Assembly: GCF_012927305.1 (NCBI RefSeq)
Contig: NZ_JABBGH010000001.1
Span: 62,001-126,000, forward strand
DNA: 64,000 nt
Reading direction: 5' to 3'
Origin: Hymenobacter polaris
GTDB lineage: Bacteria > Bacteroidota > Bacteroidia > Cytophagales > Hymenobacteraceae
Part shown: positions 48,344 through 57,376 of the stretch, in pieces
Position numbering within the stretch: the first letter of the stretch is position 1
Layout: every line of letters begins with the position of its first letter
Program-made: the position numbers and the translations under genes
The notes under the pieces: model-generated
Databases searched by the model: none
The model's input: only the letters and a program-made list of their open reading frames with translations
Told to the model about the DNA's origin: nothing

Positions 48344-48378
48344 CCCGGCCCGCCAAACCCCGGCGGGCCGGCTATTTT
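48344..48378 (+). terminator. Rho-independent terminator after mocA
   Basis: CCGGCCCGCC pairs with GGCGGGCCGG around a 7-base loop, followed by CTATTTTTGG. It lies 41 bases after the mocA stop. The core resembles the hairpin at 50706-50740 that follows the second copy of the mocA end. Confidence 0.8.
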
Positions 48379-48399
48379 TGGTCAATTCTACCCGCCATT

Positions 48400-49776
48400 A
48401 TGTCCGATAAGCCAATCACTCCCCCCCCGGCCTACTTCCTCTCGCTGAGCCTAGAAAACGTGCGCAGCTTCGGGGAGAAGCAGACGATTTCCTTCTCTCG
48501 GAAAGATGGCCGCCCCGCGCAGTGGACGATTATTTTAGGGGATAATGGGGTAGGTAAGACGACGGCGTTGAAAGCACTAGCGGGTCTAGAGACAGCCTAT
48601 ATAAAACAGCCTAACGCACGGAAACGAGATTATTCCCCCATTCTATCCTATCTTTTTAGTAGAAAATGGTTTCCCTTCAGAAGTGGTACTAAGGAGTTGG
48701 GAGTGCGCTACGAGTACTCTGAAGGCCTAATACTAAGACAGCTTGACGGAGAGATTAAAGTGGATTGGGCTAACGTAACTTGTGCGGTAGGAGAAAGTAA
48801 TGAGTTTGAAGGGAGTTACTCTGAGTACAGTACCTATGAGGCAAACGAGTTTATATGCTACGGTTACGGTGCCGGTCGCACTACTGGCATTTCAACGCTT
48901 AGCGAATCTCCCGAGACCGTTGACACCTGCGCCAGCCTTTTCGACGACCGCGCTGACTTGCTAAATCCCGAAGAGTGGTTCCTCTTTGCCGATTACCGCA
49001 TGGCAAAGGACAAAGACCCGCTTACCACCCAAAACTTCAACTTGCTGAAAGCGGCCCTTCTCAAAGTGATGGAGGAAGGCGAAGTAACCGACATGGACGT
49101 GTCGCCGGTTGCATTAGGTGGCGGCAGCCCTAGGCAGGGTGTGCGCTTCAAAACCCCCTACGGCTGGGTGCGCCTGCGCGACATGAGCCTAGGCTACCAA
49201 ACGCTGGTGGTGTGGCTCACCGACTTCGCCAGCAAGCTCTTCATCCGCTACCCCGACAGCAAAAACCCGCTCGAAGAGCCCGCCATCGTGCTCATCGACG
49301 AAATCGACCTGCACCTGCACCCAAGCTGGCAGCGCAAGCTCATCGGCTTCCTGAGCGGCATCTTCAAGAACACGCAGTTTATTGCCACCGCGCACAGCCC
49401 GCTGGTAGTGCAGGCCGCCACCGACGCCGAAGCCAACGTGGTGCTGCTCAAGCGCGAAGGCGACCAGACTATCGTGTACCAGAACCCGGAAGATGTGCGC
49501 GGCTGGCGTGTTGACCAGATATTGACCAGTAGCTTTTTTAACCTCGAAACGGCCCGCTCTGTCGAAACGGAGAATAAGCTGGCGCGGCAGGCTGCCCTGC
49601 TGAATAAGGTGAAGCTGACCGCCAAAGAGAGGAAAGAGCTGGAGGCCTTGACCCAGGAACTGGAAGGCCAGCCAATGGGTAGCACTAGCCCCCATGCCGA
49701 AGCCGAAGAGGCCGAGCTACTGCGTCAGATAACCGAGCGCCTCGGCCGTCAGCCAAGTGCTTCTGCGGCCGGCTAA
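48400..49776 (+). CDS. AAA/ABC-type ATPase of a Septu-like (PtuA-like) defence pair
   Basis: A 458-residue ATPase of the RecF/OLD-like AAA_15/AAA_21 group. ENVRSFGEKQTISF opens the fold, Walker A is GDNGVGKT (47-54), the ABC-like signature is DMSLGYQTLV, Walker B is LIDE (298-301) followed by IDLHLHPSW, and the H-loop is TAHSPL (H332). The C-terminal 90 residues are charged and helical. The gene is joined to an HNH nuclease gene (stop and start share one base), the arrangement of Septu PtuA/PtuB. Bases about 48540-48900 are visibly AT-richer than the two ends. Defence activity is inferred, not shown. Confidence 0.85.
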   Translation: MSDKPITPPPAYFLSLSLENVRSFGEKQTISFSRKDGRPAQWTIILGDNGVGKTTALKALAGLETAYIKQPNARKRDYSPILSYLFSRKWFPFRSGTKELGVRYEYSEGLILRQLDGEIKVDWANVTCAVGESNEFEGSYSEYSTYEANEFICYGYGAGRTTGISTLSESPETVDTCASLFDDRADLLNPEEWFLFADYRMAKDKDPLTTQNFNLLKAALLKVMEEGEVTDMDVSPVALGGGSPRQGVRFKTPYGWVRLRDMSLGYQTLVVWLTDFASKLFIRYPDSKNPLEEPAIVLIDEIDLHLHPSWQRKLIGFLSGIFKNTQFIATAHSPLVVQAATDAEANVVLLKREGDQTIVYQNPEDVRGWRVDQILTSSFFNLETARSVETENKLARQAALLNKVKLTAKERKELEALTQELEGQPMGSTSPHAEAEEAELLRQITERLGRQPSASAAG

Positions 49777-50597
49777 TGATAAAAATCACGCAAGGCCCAG
49801 CCCCGGCGGCTCTCGATACGACTGAAATTCGAGCTGCCCGGCAGCGTTTGCGCCGGCGCTACGATGCTGACCCGGCCGCGTGTCGCGCGCCCGGTAGCGA
49901 ACGGCTGAACGTACCAGCTACTCTTTATAACGCCCCCGCAATTAAGGCGCAGTTAATTGCCGTGCAGCACGAAAAATGCTGCTACTGCGAGGCCAATCTA
50001 CTGCACGTCGGCTACGGCGATGTGGAGCACTACCGGCCCAAAAATGGCTTCCGGCAGACGCGCGGAGCCACCCTGGAAAAGCCAGGATATTATTGGCTGG
50101 CTTATACTTGGCGCAACCTGCTATTCTCATGCAAGCGCTGCAACGGCGGGCACAAGCGCAACTATTTCCCGCTAGCCAATCATCCGGCTGGCCGTGCCCG
50201 CTCGCACCACGATGACCTGCAGCAGGAGCAGCCACTGCTATTGCACCCAACTCACGACGACCCGGCTGCGCATATCGACTTTCAACATGCTGTGGCAGTA
50301 GCCAAAACGCCGCGCGGCCAAGCTACCATCGACCTGTGCGGGCTAAACCGAAAATTTACACTGGAGCGACGGCGCACGCATCTGGCTCATCTGGAAAGCC
50401 ACGATTCAATGGCCGACATAAACCCAGCTACCATGTCGCCCACCGATTTGGCCCGCGAAGTAGCCAAATGCGGCTCCGTCCCAGCTTTGGTCAAGCGTAT
50501 TCTTCAGGCACGCACTATTCGCAACGCTGCCGCCCTCGACTCAGCCGAGTTTGCCGGTATGGTGCGGGCTACTTTCCCATCTCTGCCCCAGCGATAA
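49776..50597 (+). CDS. HNH nuclease of a Septu-like (PtuB-like) defence pair
   Basis: A 273-residue HNH-type nuclease (TIGR02646-like). Zinc ligands are C68/C71 (KCCYCEAN) and C119/C122 (FSCKRCN). DVEHYRPK (H85) gives the catalytic His, N114 in TWRNLLFSC the central Asn, and H126 the last His. This order fits PtuB-like enzymes. Residues 150-270 are a helical C-terminal part with no named domain. Starts within the ATPase stop codon (TAATG), so the two are coupled. Presumed to cut nucleic acid when the ATPase senses infection. Confidence 0.88.
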   Translation: MIKITQGPAPAALDTTEIRAARQRLRRRYDADPAACRAPGSERLNVPATLYNAPAIKAQLIAVQHEKCCYCEANLLHVGYGDVEHYRPKNGFRQTRGATLEKPGYYWLAYTWRNLLFSCKRCNGGHKRNYFPLANHPAGRARSHHDDLQQEQPLLLHPTHDDPAAHIDFQHAVAVAKTPRGQATIDLCGLNRKFTLERRRTHLAHLESHDSMADINPATMSPTDLAREVAKCGSVPALVKRILQARTIRNAAALDSAEFAGMVRATFPSLPQR

Positions 50598-50633
50598 CTG
50601 GGTACAGCCCTAGGCACCGGTATATTCCACTGT

Positions 50634-50673
50634 GAACACCAAGGCCCAATACGCGGCCCTAGGGCAGTAGCGC
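50634..50673 (+). repeat. right copy of the mocA 3'-end direct repeat
   Basis: Matches 48268-48307 with five differences in 40 bases, the last 18 identical. Three differences in the coding part are at GAG/AAG, CAG/CAA and GCC/GCG, two of them silent, so the copy looks like the C-terminal end of a second mocA-like gene and not a chance match. No coding sequence for the rest of mocA precedes it. Confidence 0.85.
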
Positions 50674-50705
50674 TAACTCAGCAGTTCGCCCCTTAGCACT
50701 ACACT

Positions 50706-50740
50706 CAAACGGGCCCGCCGTATTCCGGCGGGCCCGTTTG
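50706..50740. terminator. strong hairpin terminator-like structure
   Basis: CAAACGGGCCCGCCG pairs perfectly with CGGCGGGCCCGTTTG around TATTC (15-bp stem, 5-base loop). It lacks a long T tract, so termination is likely but not certain. It lies between the HNH gene (plus) and the GH97 gene (minus) and shares its core with the mocA terminator. Confidence 0.7.
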
Positions 50741-50785
50741 AAAGGCGAACAAGGAAACATAGGGCTTGGCCGCCAGCCCTAGGGC

Positions 50786-52648
50786 CTATTTACGGAAGAT
50801 ACCCAGGTAGCCGCCGCCCTCGCTCAAGGATAGCGTGAGCTTGGTTTGCGCCGTGACGGGAGTTCGCTTGATGGTGCCCGTAGCTGGGGCATCCGGGCTG
50901 TCGGCCAGCGTCAGAGCCTGGTAGGAACCTTTACCTAAAAAAGTGAGGCTGATGGGCAGCTGGCGGCTGGTTGCTCCGTTGAGGGCGGCCAGAAACCAGG
51001 TGGTGCCGCGGCGGCGAGCCAGTAGCGACAAGCCGCCTATCTCGCTCTGGGGCAGCACAATGGTCTCGTCCCACACAGTGGGGATGCTGGTAATAAGCTC
51101 GCGAGCCGGGCTGGTCAGGATGTCCTCGGGGTTGGCCGCTACGCACAGAAAAGGCGAGGTGAAGGTGGCCAGCGTGGCTACCTGGTGGGCTAGGGTCGTG
51201 CCCTTGCCGATGGGCCGAAACGTGAGGGGCGTGTAGTCGCCGTGGCCCGCCAGGTAGCGCGTAAAGGGCAGCGTGGTATTGTGCGCCGGCCACACCGTTT
51301 CGTTTTCCAGGCCCCGCACGCCCTCCCGCGAAAGCTCGTTGGGCCAGGTGCGCGACTCGCCGGTGGGCTTGTTGGCCCCGTGAAAATCCAGCAGCAGGTG
51401 CAGCTCGGCCGCATCGTGCAGCGCCGCCTGGTAAAACTTGATTACTTCCTGTGATTCGGCGTTGAAGAAGTCGATTTTGATGCCCGCCACGCCAATGTCG
51501 CGGCAGCGGCGAAAGAATGCCTGCCGCGCCGCCGCCTGCTGCAAGCCGGGCGTGCCGTCGTGGTCGGGGTAGGCCTTCCACACCCACACCTTCACGTGCT
51601 GCGTGGCCGAGTACGCCACTAGCTCCTGCATCAGCGTCCAGGGGTCTTTGCCGCCGTCGTTCCAGTGCGTCCAGCCTTCGTCCACCAGGTTGTACTCGAA
51701 GCCGAGCTGGCCCGCCCACTGGGAAAACCGCTTCATGTTCTCGAACGTCACGCCGCCGTTGCCAGCCAGCCACGACCACACGCTGCGGCCGGGCTTGAGC
51801 CAGGGCGTAGCTAGGCCCTGCGGAAACAAAGCGGCATCGGGCTTGGGCGATACGTTGTGCACGATGTCGCAGTTAACCAAAGTATTAAGGTCCGGGCCTA
51901 CTTCCACAATGCGCCAGGGCGTTTCGACGGTGGCGCTCGTGGTGGCGGTGCCCGTGAGGTTGGCCTTGAACGCGCGCGGGCCCGCCGCCACCAGCGACAT
52001 GCCCGCAAAATCCGTGACGCCGCCTTCCGTGATGGCCAGGTAGCCTTGCTGGGCTGGCAGCGCCACCGTGAGCGGCGGCCCCGCCAGCTGGCCCACCGGC
52101 ACTTCCTCAATGCGTTGGCGTTGGTAGCGGCCCTCGTAGTTGCCAATGTCGGGCTGGCTCCACACGGTGCTGCCCGCCGGAATGACGAACTCCGTATTGT
52201 CGGCGCGCACTTCGCCGGCGCCGGCCTCGGGCACCACGTAGCGCCACGCCACCCCGTCGTTGAACACCCGCGCCTCCAGGCGGAAAGCGGCGGCCGGCGC
52301 GGTGGGGGTAATCAGCAGGCTGGCTTGGTTGTAGTGGTTGGTGGCCTGGCTGTGCACGCCGCGCCAGGCATAGGTTTCGGAAACGGTGGTGCGCTGCACG
52401 CTGCCAAACGCCTGGCCCCGGCCCACGGCCTGCGTGCCCAGCTGCAGGCTAAGCGCGGACGGCTCGATGACGGGCTTGCCCCGAAACACTACTTGGTATT
52501 GGAGCTGGTCGCCCGTGAAAAACAGGTTCATTGCCAGGCGCTTATCAGGGCTCAGGATGGTTTCCTGCCGGGTTTGGGCGAGCGCGGCCGACGCCGGCAG
52601 CAGCTGCGCCACCAGCAGCCAGCGTAGCGTAAGGGAAGCAGTGGTCAT
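50786..52648 (-). CDS. glycoside hydrolase family 97 protein
   Basis: A 620-residue secreted enzyme with a signal peptide (TASLTLRWLLVAQLLPASAALAQ, cut near ALAQ). N-terminal beta-sandwich domain, then a TIM barrel with GGVTFENMKRFSQWAG, YNLVDEGWTHW, GIKIDFFN, DFHGANKPTGESRTWPN and NETVWPAHNTTLPF, all GH97 features, then a C-terminal beta domain. D393 in KIDFFN sits where retaining GH97 alpha-galactosidases have their nucleophile, so a retaining mechanism is likely; inverting SusB-type members differ here. ATG at 52648 preferred at the signal peptide. Confidence 0.93.
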   Translation of the reverse strand: MTTASLTLRWLLVAQLLPASAALAQTRQETILSPDKRLAMNLFFTGDQLQYQVVFRGKPVIEPSALSLQLGTQAVGRGQAFGSVQRTTVSETYAWRGVHSQATNHYNQASLLITPTAPAAAFRLEARVFNDGVAWRYVVPEAGAGEVRADNTEFVIPAGSTVWSQPDIGNYEGRYQRQRIEEVPVGQLAGPPLTVALPAQQGYLAITEGGVTDFAGMSLVAAGPRAFKANLTGTATTSATVETPWRIVEVGPDLNTLVNCDIVHNVSPKPDAALFPQGLATPWLKPGRSVWSWLAGNGGVTFENMKRFSQWAGQLGFEYNLVDEGWTHWNDGGKDPWTLMQELVAYSATQHVKVWVWKAYPDHDGTPGLQQAAARQAFFRRCRDIGVAGIKIDFFNAESQEVIKFYQAALHDAAELHLLLDFHGANKPTGESRTWPNELSREGVRGLENETVWPAHNTTLPFTRYLAGHGDYTPLTFRPIGKGTTLAHQVATLATFTSPFLCVAANPEDILTSPARELITSIPTVWDETIVLPQSEIGGLSLLARRRGTTWFLAALNGATSRQLPISLTFLGKGSYQALTLADSPDAPATGTIKRTPVTAQTKLTLSLSEGGGYLGIFRK

Positions 52649-52921
52649 GGAGGATTTGGGGTGGAAATGGAACAATACGGGCAATGTGCGAGCAGCTGCT
52701 TTTTGAAGGGCTAGGGCGCTTAGTTGGTAAGCACCAGTCCACAAGCCGGCGCTGCGCAGCTACCAAGACCGCCCGCGAAGTTGCAGCATAGTACCCATCC
52801 GACCAAGCGGCAGCGCATTTAACCCGCCGGTGGCGGGCGCCACGACTAAGCGGCACGCACACTGCTTCCGGAACTAGCTGCTTCAGCTGTTTCAGCCACC
52901 GAGCTGGCACCCTGGCGCGGG

Positions 52922-53449
52922 CTACTTGCTCGGCGTGGCCTCGGTGCTAGCCGGGTACGGCCCCACGCGCCGGTATTCCACCTGCTCGTCCACGCCCGGA
53001 AATTCGGGGCCCATCGGGAAGGACAGCACCAACACGCGGCGGGCCAGGCGCTGCACCTGCTGGTCGTTGAACGAAGAGCCGTCGGGGCTGCTGGGGCTGC
53101 GGGCACTGAGGTGGGTGCCGGCCAGCGAGAAGGTGCCGGTTTCGGTGCGCTGGCGCCGGCCGTCGCGCTCAATGGTGAAGGCGTAGCTGCTATCGGCCCG
53201 AAACTCCACCACTAAGTGCGCCGCGCCCATGTAAATGGCGTCGTTGAGGTCGGCCAGGTCGGGGTTGTCGAGCTTCTCCAAGGTCGAGTCGGGCGCGGTG
53301 CCCACCACAGCAAACCGAATTTGGCGGGTTTCCCAGCGGCCCAGCAGGGTAGGAGGCGCTTTGGGCGGCTTCTGGGCCAGGGCCGGCACGGCGAGAAAAA
53401 GGGCGGCTGCGCCCGCGGCCAGGCACCGAAGTTTACCAGAAAGACTCAT
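52922..53449 (-). CDS. secreted hypothetical protein, lipocalin-like
   Basis: A 175-residue protein with a signal peptide (to about VPALAQ, residue 26). PTLLGRWETRQIRFAVVG and YAFTIERDGRRQRTETGTFSL suggest an antiparallel beta-barrel of the lipocalin-like type common in Bacteroidota, where the opening LxGxW is typical. The ligand is unknown. Its ATG shares a base with the stop of the FAD oxidoreductase gene, so the two are one operon. Confidence 0.75.
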   Translation of the reverse strand: MSLSGKLRCLAAGAAALFLAVPALAQKPPKAPPTLLGRWETRQIRFAVVGTAPDSTLEKLDNPDLADLNDAIYMGAAHLVVEFRADSSYAFTIERDGRRQRTETGTFSLAGTHLSARSPSSPDGSSFNDQQVQRLARRVLVLSFPMGPEFPGVDEQVEYRRVGPYPASTEATPSK

Positions 53450-54339
53450 TAAGTGCCGAAAATAAGCTCCCGGCTCAATATGCCGCCCACCAGGTTGCCC
53501 GCCGCAATGGCCTGGGCCAGCTGGGGCATGGGCGAGCTGCAGTCGCCGGCCGCGAATACGCCGGGCACGGTGGTGCGGTGCAGCTCATCAATGCGCAGCA
53601 GGTGCTGCTCGGTCAGCTCGCAACCTAGTTGCACCCCTAGGCTACTGGCTTGCCGCGCCGGCAGCCGGGCGTATAGCACGGGCAGCGGCAGCGCGCGGCC
53701 ATCGGCCAGGTGCACGGCGATTAGCTGGCCGTCCTGGTGCGCCAGTGCAGCCACCGGCGTTTCTTCGAGCACTACGCCCTGGCTTTGGAGCAATTGGTGC
53801 ACGTCGGGGCCAAACGTGGCCGGGCCGTTGGTGAAGAGCGTGAGGGTGCGCGACCAGTTCAGCAGCATCCGCACGTAGTGCCCCGCTTCTTCGCCATTCA
53901 GCCACACGCCGGTGGGCTGGTCGGCCACCTCGTAGCCGTGGCAGAAAGGACAGTGAATGACCGACTGGCCCCAGCACTCGGCAAAGCCGGGCACTGGCGG
54001 CAGCTCATCGCGCATGCCGGTGGCCAGCAGCAGCCGGCCGGCCTGGTAGGTGCCTAGGGGGGTAGCTACCGCAAAAGTGCCATCGGGCTGGCGGGTGGCG
54101 GCCGTGGCCTCGGTGGCTAGCAGCTGCACGCTGGGGTAGGCGGCTACCTGCTGGCGGGCGCGGGCGGCCAGGTCGGCGGGGGCGTCGCCGTCGTGCAGCA
54201 GCAGGTTGTGGGCGTGGGGCGTGAAGCGGTTGCGCGGGCGGCCGGCGTCAAGCACCAACACTGAGCGGCGGGCGCGCCCTAGGGCCATAGCCGCGCTCAA
54301 GCCCGCGTAGCTGCCGCCGATGATGAGAACGTCAAGCAT
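53449..54339 (-). CDS. NAD(P)/FAD-dependent oxidoreductase, thioredoxin-reductase-like
   Basis: A 296-residue flavoprotein. VLIIGGSYAGLSAAMALG binds FAD, VLVLDAGRPRNRF follows, the redox pair is CPFC in IHCPFCHGYEV, and FAAGDCSSPMPQLAQAIAAG is the closing FAD motif. The CPFCHGYE form is like the disulphide-forming relatives of thioredoxin reductase rather than housekeeping TrxB (CATC). It probably oxidises or reduces a thiol or small disulphide. Forms an operon with the downstream lipocalin-like gene. Confidence 0.88.
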   Translation of the reverse strand: MLDVLIIGGSYAGLSAAMALGRARRSVLVLDAGRPRNRFTPHAHNLLLHDGDAPADLAARARQQVAAYPSVQLLATEATAATRQPDGTFAVATPLGTYQAGRLLLATGMRDELPPVPGFAECWGQSVIHCPFCHGYEVADQPTGVWLNGEEAGHYVRMLLNWSRTLTLFTNGPATFGPDVHQLLQSQGVVLEETPVAALAHQDGQLIAVHLADGRALPLPVLYARLPARQASSLGVQLGCELTEQHLLRIDELHRTTVPGVFAAGDCSSPMPQLAQAIAAGNLVGGILSRELIFGT

Positions 54340-54499
54340 AAGTCGAAAAAAAGTGGTTGAAGCGGAGTCGGTAAGTAGGAATGATTACGAAGATACTCCT
54401 GAACACTAAAATTGAAACAATGTTGCAAAAAAGTCGAGCCGTGAGTAGGCCATCGCAGAGCCGCCTGCGTATGCAGTAGCAACGCTAGCTATTTGCCCC

Positions 54500-55858
54500 A
54501 TGCTTTTTCGCCTGCGCCGCCTTTGGCAGCCCCTGCGCGAGTCGCTTTGGTTTGTGCCGCTGCTGATGGTGCTGGCCTCGTTGGGGCTGGCCTACGGGCT
54601 CATCAGGTACGACCAGCGCGTGGGCGGCGGGCAGCGCCTGCCGCTGCTGTTCGGCATCGACCCGGCCGGGGCGGGGGGCATGCTCACGGCGGTGGCGGGC
54701 TCCATGCTCACGGTGGCCGCGCTCACCTTCTCGCTGCTGCTGGCAGCTATTGCCCAGGTCAGCAACCAGTACTCGCCCAGGGCCCTGCGCAACTTTATGC
54801 GCGACCCGGTGAACCAGGTAACGATGGGCTACTTCGTGAGCGTGTTCACGTTTGGGCTGCTGGTGCAGGGCACTATCCGCTCGGGGCGGGCCGACCGGTT
54901 TGTGCCCACCACGGCGGTGCTGGCGGGGCTGCTGCTGGCCCTAGGGGGCGTGGCCGCGCTCATCTTCTTTATCCACCACATTGCCGAGGCGCTACAAACG
55001 GGTACGCTGGTGCGCCGCATCATGGCCGAAACCGAGCGCGAGCTGCGCCGCCTGTTCCCGCTGGGCTTCGGGCTGGAGGTGGAAGCCGCCCACCGCGCCA
55101 CCGCCGAGGCCTTCGTGGCCGCGCCCGAGGGCTGGTTTCCGGTGGTGGCGCCCGCGCCGGGCTACTTGCAGTACGTAGATACCCAGGGCCTTCTGGCCTG
55201 GACTACTCGCCACCGCACCGTGCTGCGCCTGGAGGTGCACATCGGCGACTTTGTGGGCACCGGGCAGGCGCTGCTGAGCGTGCGCGCCGGCATGGAGCGC
55301 GCCGCCCCCGCCCAGGCCGACTGGCCCGCCGACCTGCTGCGCTACGTGGGCCTAGGGCCCCACCGCAACCCCGAGCAGGACGTGGCCTTCGGCGTGCAGC
55401 AGCTCGTGGATATTGCCCTCAAGGCCCTGTCGCCGGCCGTTAATGATACCACCACGGCCATCATGGCCATCGACTACCTGGGCGAGCTGGTGGGCCGGCT
55501 GGCCCGGCGTGACTTTCCGGGCGCGCTGCGCTCCGACGGGCAGCACCTGCGGGTGCTGGTGCGCGCCTACGACTTCGTGGCCTACGTGCGCCTGGCCTTC
55601 GACCTAGTGCGCCAGAGCGCCGGCGGCAACCCGGCCGTGCTGCGCCGGCTGCTGCGGGCCCTGGCCCTGGCCGCCAGCCAAGTGCGCGACCCTGCCCGCC
55701 TGCCCGTGCTACGCCAGCAGGTGCAGCTGCTGCTCGAAACCGCCCGCGCCAGCCTGCCCACCGCCTACGCCCGCCAGGAGGTGCAGGCGGTATACGCCGA
55801 GCTGTGCGCGCCGTGGATGGGGGAGGCCGGCCCCGCCGCCGCGTTACTGTTGGGTTAA
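54500..55858 (+). CDS. DUF2254 family membrane protein
   Basis: A 452-residue protein with four membrane segments in the first 165 residues (LRESLWFVPLLMVLASLGLAYG, AVAGSMLTVAALTFSLLLAAI, YFVSVFTFGLLVQGTI, GLLLALGGVAALIFFIHHIAEAL). SNQYSPRALRNFMRD is a DUF2254 signature. A soluble C-terminal region contains FGVQQLVDIALKALSPAVNDTTTA, also family-typical. The function is not established; the family is often adjacent to stress genes. Confidence 0.88.
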   Translation: MLFRLRRLWQPLRESLWFVPLLMVLASLGLAYGLIRYDQRVGGGQRLPLLFGIDPAGAGGMLTAVAGSMLTVAALTFSLLLAAIAQVSNQYSPRALRNFMRDPVNQVTMGYFVSVFTFGLLVQGTIRSGRADRFVPTTAVLAGLLLALGGVAALIFFIHHIAEALQTGTLVRRIMAETERELRRLFPLGFGLEVEAAHRATAEAFVAAPEGWFPVVAPAPGYLQYVDTQGLLAWTTRHRTVLRLEVHIGDFVGTGQALLSVRAGMERAAPAQADWPADLLRYVGLGPHRNPEQDVAFGVQQLVDIALKALSPAVNDTTTAIMAIDYLGELVGRLARRDFPGALRSDGQHLRVLVRAYDFVAYVRLAFDLVRQSAGGNPAVLRRLLRALALAASQVRDPARLPVLRQQVQLLLETARASLPTAYARQEVQAVYAELCAPWMGEAGPAAALLLG

Positions 55859-55919
55859 GCAACCGGCCTAGGCCTCCAAAACCTAGTATCTTGGCGCCTG
55901 CCAACTTACTCTGCATTTT

Positions 55920-57341
55920 ATGGCTTCTACCGCCACCGCGCCCGCCGCGGCCGTCGAAAAAGACAACAAGCGCATCACCACCGGCTGGACGTTCTACGAC
56001 TGGGCTAACTCGGTGTATCCGCTGGTTATCACCTCGTCCATCTTCCCTATCTACTGGTCGAGCGTCATCAAGCAGGTCACGCACACTAACAGCGGGCAGA
56101 GTCCGGTCGATTTTCTGGGCTTCCACGTGCCCGGCTCGTCGCTGCTCAACTACGCCATCTCGGTGTCGTTCCTGCTCATCGCCCTCATCAGCCCCTTCCT
56201 GACCTCGCTGGCCGACTACTCGGGGCGCAAGAAGCTGTTTCTGCAAATCTTCTGCTACCTGGGAGCGGCTGCGTGCGCGGGGCTATACTTTTTCTCGCCC
56301 GCCACGCTCACGCTCAGCACGTTTATCTTCATCGCGGCCACGGTGGGCTTCAGCGGCAGCATCGTGTTCTACAACTCTTACCTGCCCGAAATCAGCACCG
56401 AGGAGAAGTTCGACTCGCTTTCGGCCAAGGGCTTCTCGATGGGCTACGTAGGGTCGGTTATCCTGCTAGTCATCTGTTTGGTTATCAACCAATTTCATGA
56501 GAAGGTGGGCATCGGTGCAGCGCGGGCCGCGCAGCTCTCCTTCCTGCTCACGGGCCTGTGGTGGGCCGGCTTCGCCCAAATTCCTTTCTTCACCCTGCCC
56601 GCCGACCCCGGCCGCCCGGCCGACGCGCCCGCCAGCTCCGACGGCTGGCTGCTCAACGGCTTCCACGAGCTGGGCAAAGTCTGGGACCAGCTCAAGCAGT
56701 TGCCCAACCTCAAGATTTTCCTGCTGGCCTACTTCACCTACAACATGGGCGTGCAAACGGTGATGTACGTGGCCACCCTCTTCGGCACCGACGAGCTGCA
56801 CCTGCCCGAGGGCCAGCTTATTATTACCATTCTGCTGCTGCAGGTGGTGGCCATCGCCGGGGCCTGGCTGTTCGCCAAGCTCTCCGACCGCATCGGCAAC
56901 ACGCGGGCCCTGTCGTGGTCGGTGTTCATCTGGATGCTCATCTGCATCGCCGGCTACTTCGTGCAGGCCGGCTGGAGCTTTTTTGCCTTGGCGTCCGTCA
57001 TCGGCCTCACGATGGGGGCCATCCAGAGCCTCTCGCGCAGCACCTACTCCAAGATTATCCCCGAAAACACGCCCAACTCGGCCGGCTTCTTCAGCTTCTT
57101 CGACGTGACCGAGAAGCTGAGCATCGTGATTGGTACGGCCACGTTCGGCATCATCAACCAGGTAACCGGCTCGATGCGCAACAGCATCCTGGCGCTCATT
57201 GTGTTCTTCATCCTGGGCCTGGTATTCCTGCTCCAGCTGCGCGGCAAGAAGCTCCGCGAAGACCCCGCGGGCGACATCGTGCTGCCGCCCCCGCCGCCCG
57301 CCTCGGCCGCCGCCGAGATGGGCGGGCGGCAAACCGTGTAG
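55920..57341 (+). CDS. MFS transporter, UMF1/Atg22-like
   Basis: A 473-residue transporter with about twelve membrane segments. TGWTFYDWANSVYPLVITSS is the diagnostic start of the UMF1 family, and FLTSLADYSGRKK is the major facilitator motif between segments 2 and 3. It might export amino acids or other small compounds (Atg22 relatives in yeast do); the real substrate is unknown. Transcribed in line with DUF2254 upstream and DinB downstream (short gaps), though not clearly one operon. Confidence 0.9.
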   Translation: MASTATAPAAAVEKDNKRITTGWTFYDWANSVYPLVITSSIFPIYWSSVIKQVTHTNSGQSPVDFLGFHVPGSSLLNYAISVSFLLIALISPFLTSLADYSGRKKLFLQIFCYLGAAACAGLYFFSPATLTLSTFIFIAATVGFSGSIVFYNSYLPEISTEEKFDSLSAKGFSMGYVGSVILLVICLVINQFHEKVGIGAARAAQLSFLLTGLWWAGFAQIPFFTLPADPGRPADAPASSDGWLLNGFHELGKVWDQLKQLPNLKIFLLAYFTYNMGVQTVMYVATLFGTDELHLPEGQLIITILLLQVVAIAGAWLFAKLSDRIGNTRALSWSVFIWMLICIAGYFVQAGWSFFALASVIGLTMGAIQSLSRSTYSKIIPENTPNSAGFFSFFDVTEKLSIVIGTATFGIINQVTGSMRNSILALIVFFILGLVFLLQLRGKKLREDPAGDIVLPPPPPASAAAEMGGRQTV

Positions 57342-57376
57342 CCTCTGAGTTGTGAATTTTTTTCTTTCCTTGCACT

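Noticed and set aside
48400..50597. Retron with ATPase and HNH effectors
   Set aside because: Some retrons carry this ATPase/HNH pair, but no reverse transcriptase gene or msr/msd-like RNA is visible on either side, so a plain Septu-like pair is the better reading.
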